DNA of 43,429 nucleotides. Origin: a virus. Shown here one piece after another: positions 43,001 through 43,429 of the stretch; the stretch's first letter is position 1, and each line of letters begins with the position of its first letter. A program made the position numbers and the translations under genes. The notes below the pieces were generated by a model that was not told where the DNA came from, ran no database searches, and saw only the letters and a program-made list of their open reading frames with translations. Location: the IMG/VR virus record IMGVR_UViG_3300005842_000021, positions 1 to 43,429 of that record, one strand, 5' to 3'.

Positions 43001-43346
43001 ACTCGATACCTCGATCGATAGGCTCTTGACCTTGATACATACGCATAGCATCCAAGGCTGCGATGTAAAGTTCTTCAATTCGCTTGGCTGAGGCAGTTGC
43101 TTCAGCTCTGACCTTCAATAATTCGTTTTCCCGCTGAATTTTTTCTCGTTCTAGCTCCTCTCTCATCGAACCAGCCTTCAAAAAATGGCTGATCACTTGA
43201 GCTGAGGCTGTTCCCTCACGTAATTGCTTCTCCGCGAGGTCTACCGCGAGAGCAACGAGCTGATTCTCCCGTCCTTCTGGAGTCGTCGCTGGTTTTCGCG
43301 GGCGCGGTGGTGGAACTTCAGGGTCACTTCTTCGCCTGCTAGCCAC
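42990..43346 (-). CDS. Terminase small subunit
   Basis: 118 residues from the GTG at 43346, behind AAGGAG with 8-bp spacing; an ATG at 43376 lacks a ribosome site. Basic, Pro-rich start, then the helical core NQLVALAVDLAEKQLREGTASAQVISHFLKAGSMREELEREKIQREN followed by ASAKRIEELYIAALDAMRMYQGQ. I recall this family as the small terminase of Gram-positive siphoviruses; it recognises the packaging site and regulates the large subunit. It is the first gene of the genome in transcription order. Confidence 0.8.
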   Translation of the reverse strand: MASRRRSDPEVPPPRPRKPATTPEGRENQLVALAVDLAEKQLREGTASAQVISHFLKAGSMREELEREKIQRENELLKVRAEATASAKRIEELYIAALDAMRMYQGQEPIDRGIEYDD

Positions 43347-43429
43347 AGTTTCAACTCCTTCCAAGCAGGTTCCCACTGAGTCTAAGTGAGAAACATTGTA
43401 GTTTTTGACCCTCCGGGGAAATTTTTAGG
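43347..43429 (-). other. Leader of the first gene and probable genome end
   Basis: 83 bp with no gene. The minus strand contains ACTACAAT, an extended-like -10, about 60 bp before the GTG start, but no clear -35 box. The last bases, CCTAAAAATTTCCCCGGAGG on the minus strand, would form the genome left end in conventional orientation. No direct repeat of the other window edge was seen, favouring cohesive rather than terminally redundant ends. Confidence 0.45.

Noticed and set aside
1-43429. Integrase, attachment site, immunity repressor or partition genes
   Set aside because: None of the proteins shows tyrosine or serine recombinase motifs or a classic repressor layout; a lytic phage is assumed.

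Overview
The window reads as a complete or nearly complete linear genome of a tailed, long-tailed (siphovirus-type) phage of a Gram-positive, most likely actinobacterial, host. This rests on protein families recalled from memory: a ReqiPepy6 Gp37-like tail protein, a DUF6353-like membrane-protein pair, an r1t-type holin, a Gram-positive phage single-strand-binding protein, and an HK97-type portal, protease/capsid fusion and terminase. The host genus cannot be fixed. By eye the base composition is lower in GC than most actinobacteria. No integrase, immunity repressor or partition gene was seen, so a lytic lifestyle is likely. Essentially every gene lies on the minus strand, so the genome is read from the right edge (small terminase, 43346) to the left edge (RNA-polymerase-like protein and a last small gene, 54).

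Layout in transcription order. (1) 43346-34127, packaging, lysis enzyme and head: small terminase, HNH nuclease, endolysin, connector, a 2H-phosphoesterase fusion, decoration protein, large terminase, head-fibre-like protein, a small tagged protein, portal, protease-capsid fusion, head closure. (2) 34143-22407, tail: terminator, two major tail paralogues around a tail-assembly chaperone, a repeat fibre, a completion protein, a 1454-residue tape measure with about 57-residue internal repeats, then distal tail and FN3 receptor-region proteins. (3) 22397-21276, lysis membrane proteins and an r1t-type holin fused to an extra membrane domain. (4) 21266-14275, accessory region: many tiny membrane or soluble proteins, two DUF6353 paralogues and a displaced tail-chaperone-like protein. 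(5) 14258-7879, replication: one 1253-residue protein joining SF3 helicase, archaeo-eukaryotic-type primase and family B DNA polymerase, followed by a train of small overlapping genes and an SSB. (6) 7877-5746: monocistronic cassettes, two tRNA-like RNAs and two probable small RNAs. (7) 5729-54: SF2 helicase, NUMOD/HNH-like protein, VRR-NUC and Cas4/RecB-like nucleases, then an 882-residue single-chain RNA-polymerase-like protein.

Three things stand out. First, the 882-residue protein carries both double-psi-beta-barrel signatures of multisubunit-type RNA polymerases (a DK...KG region and DFDGD) plus several helix-turn-helix segments. Its N-terminus resembles a short His-x-Gly...Trp-Gly tag that also occurs in two head-region proteins, one of them a 2H phosphoesterase. 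This suggests cargo proteins carried in the virion. Second, thirteen almost invariant 30-bp promoter-like elements (TCGCRA, 13 bp, TATAAT-like, GAGAC) drive small single-gene cassettes. They are candidates for recognition by a phage-specific transcription apparatus. Third, two tRNA-like RNAs keep canonical acceptor, D and T arms, but their anticodon arm is lengthened to 10-11 bp.
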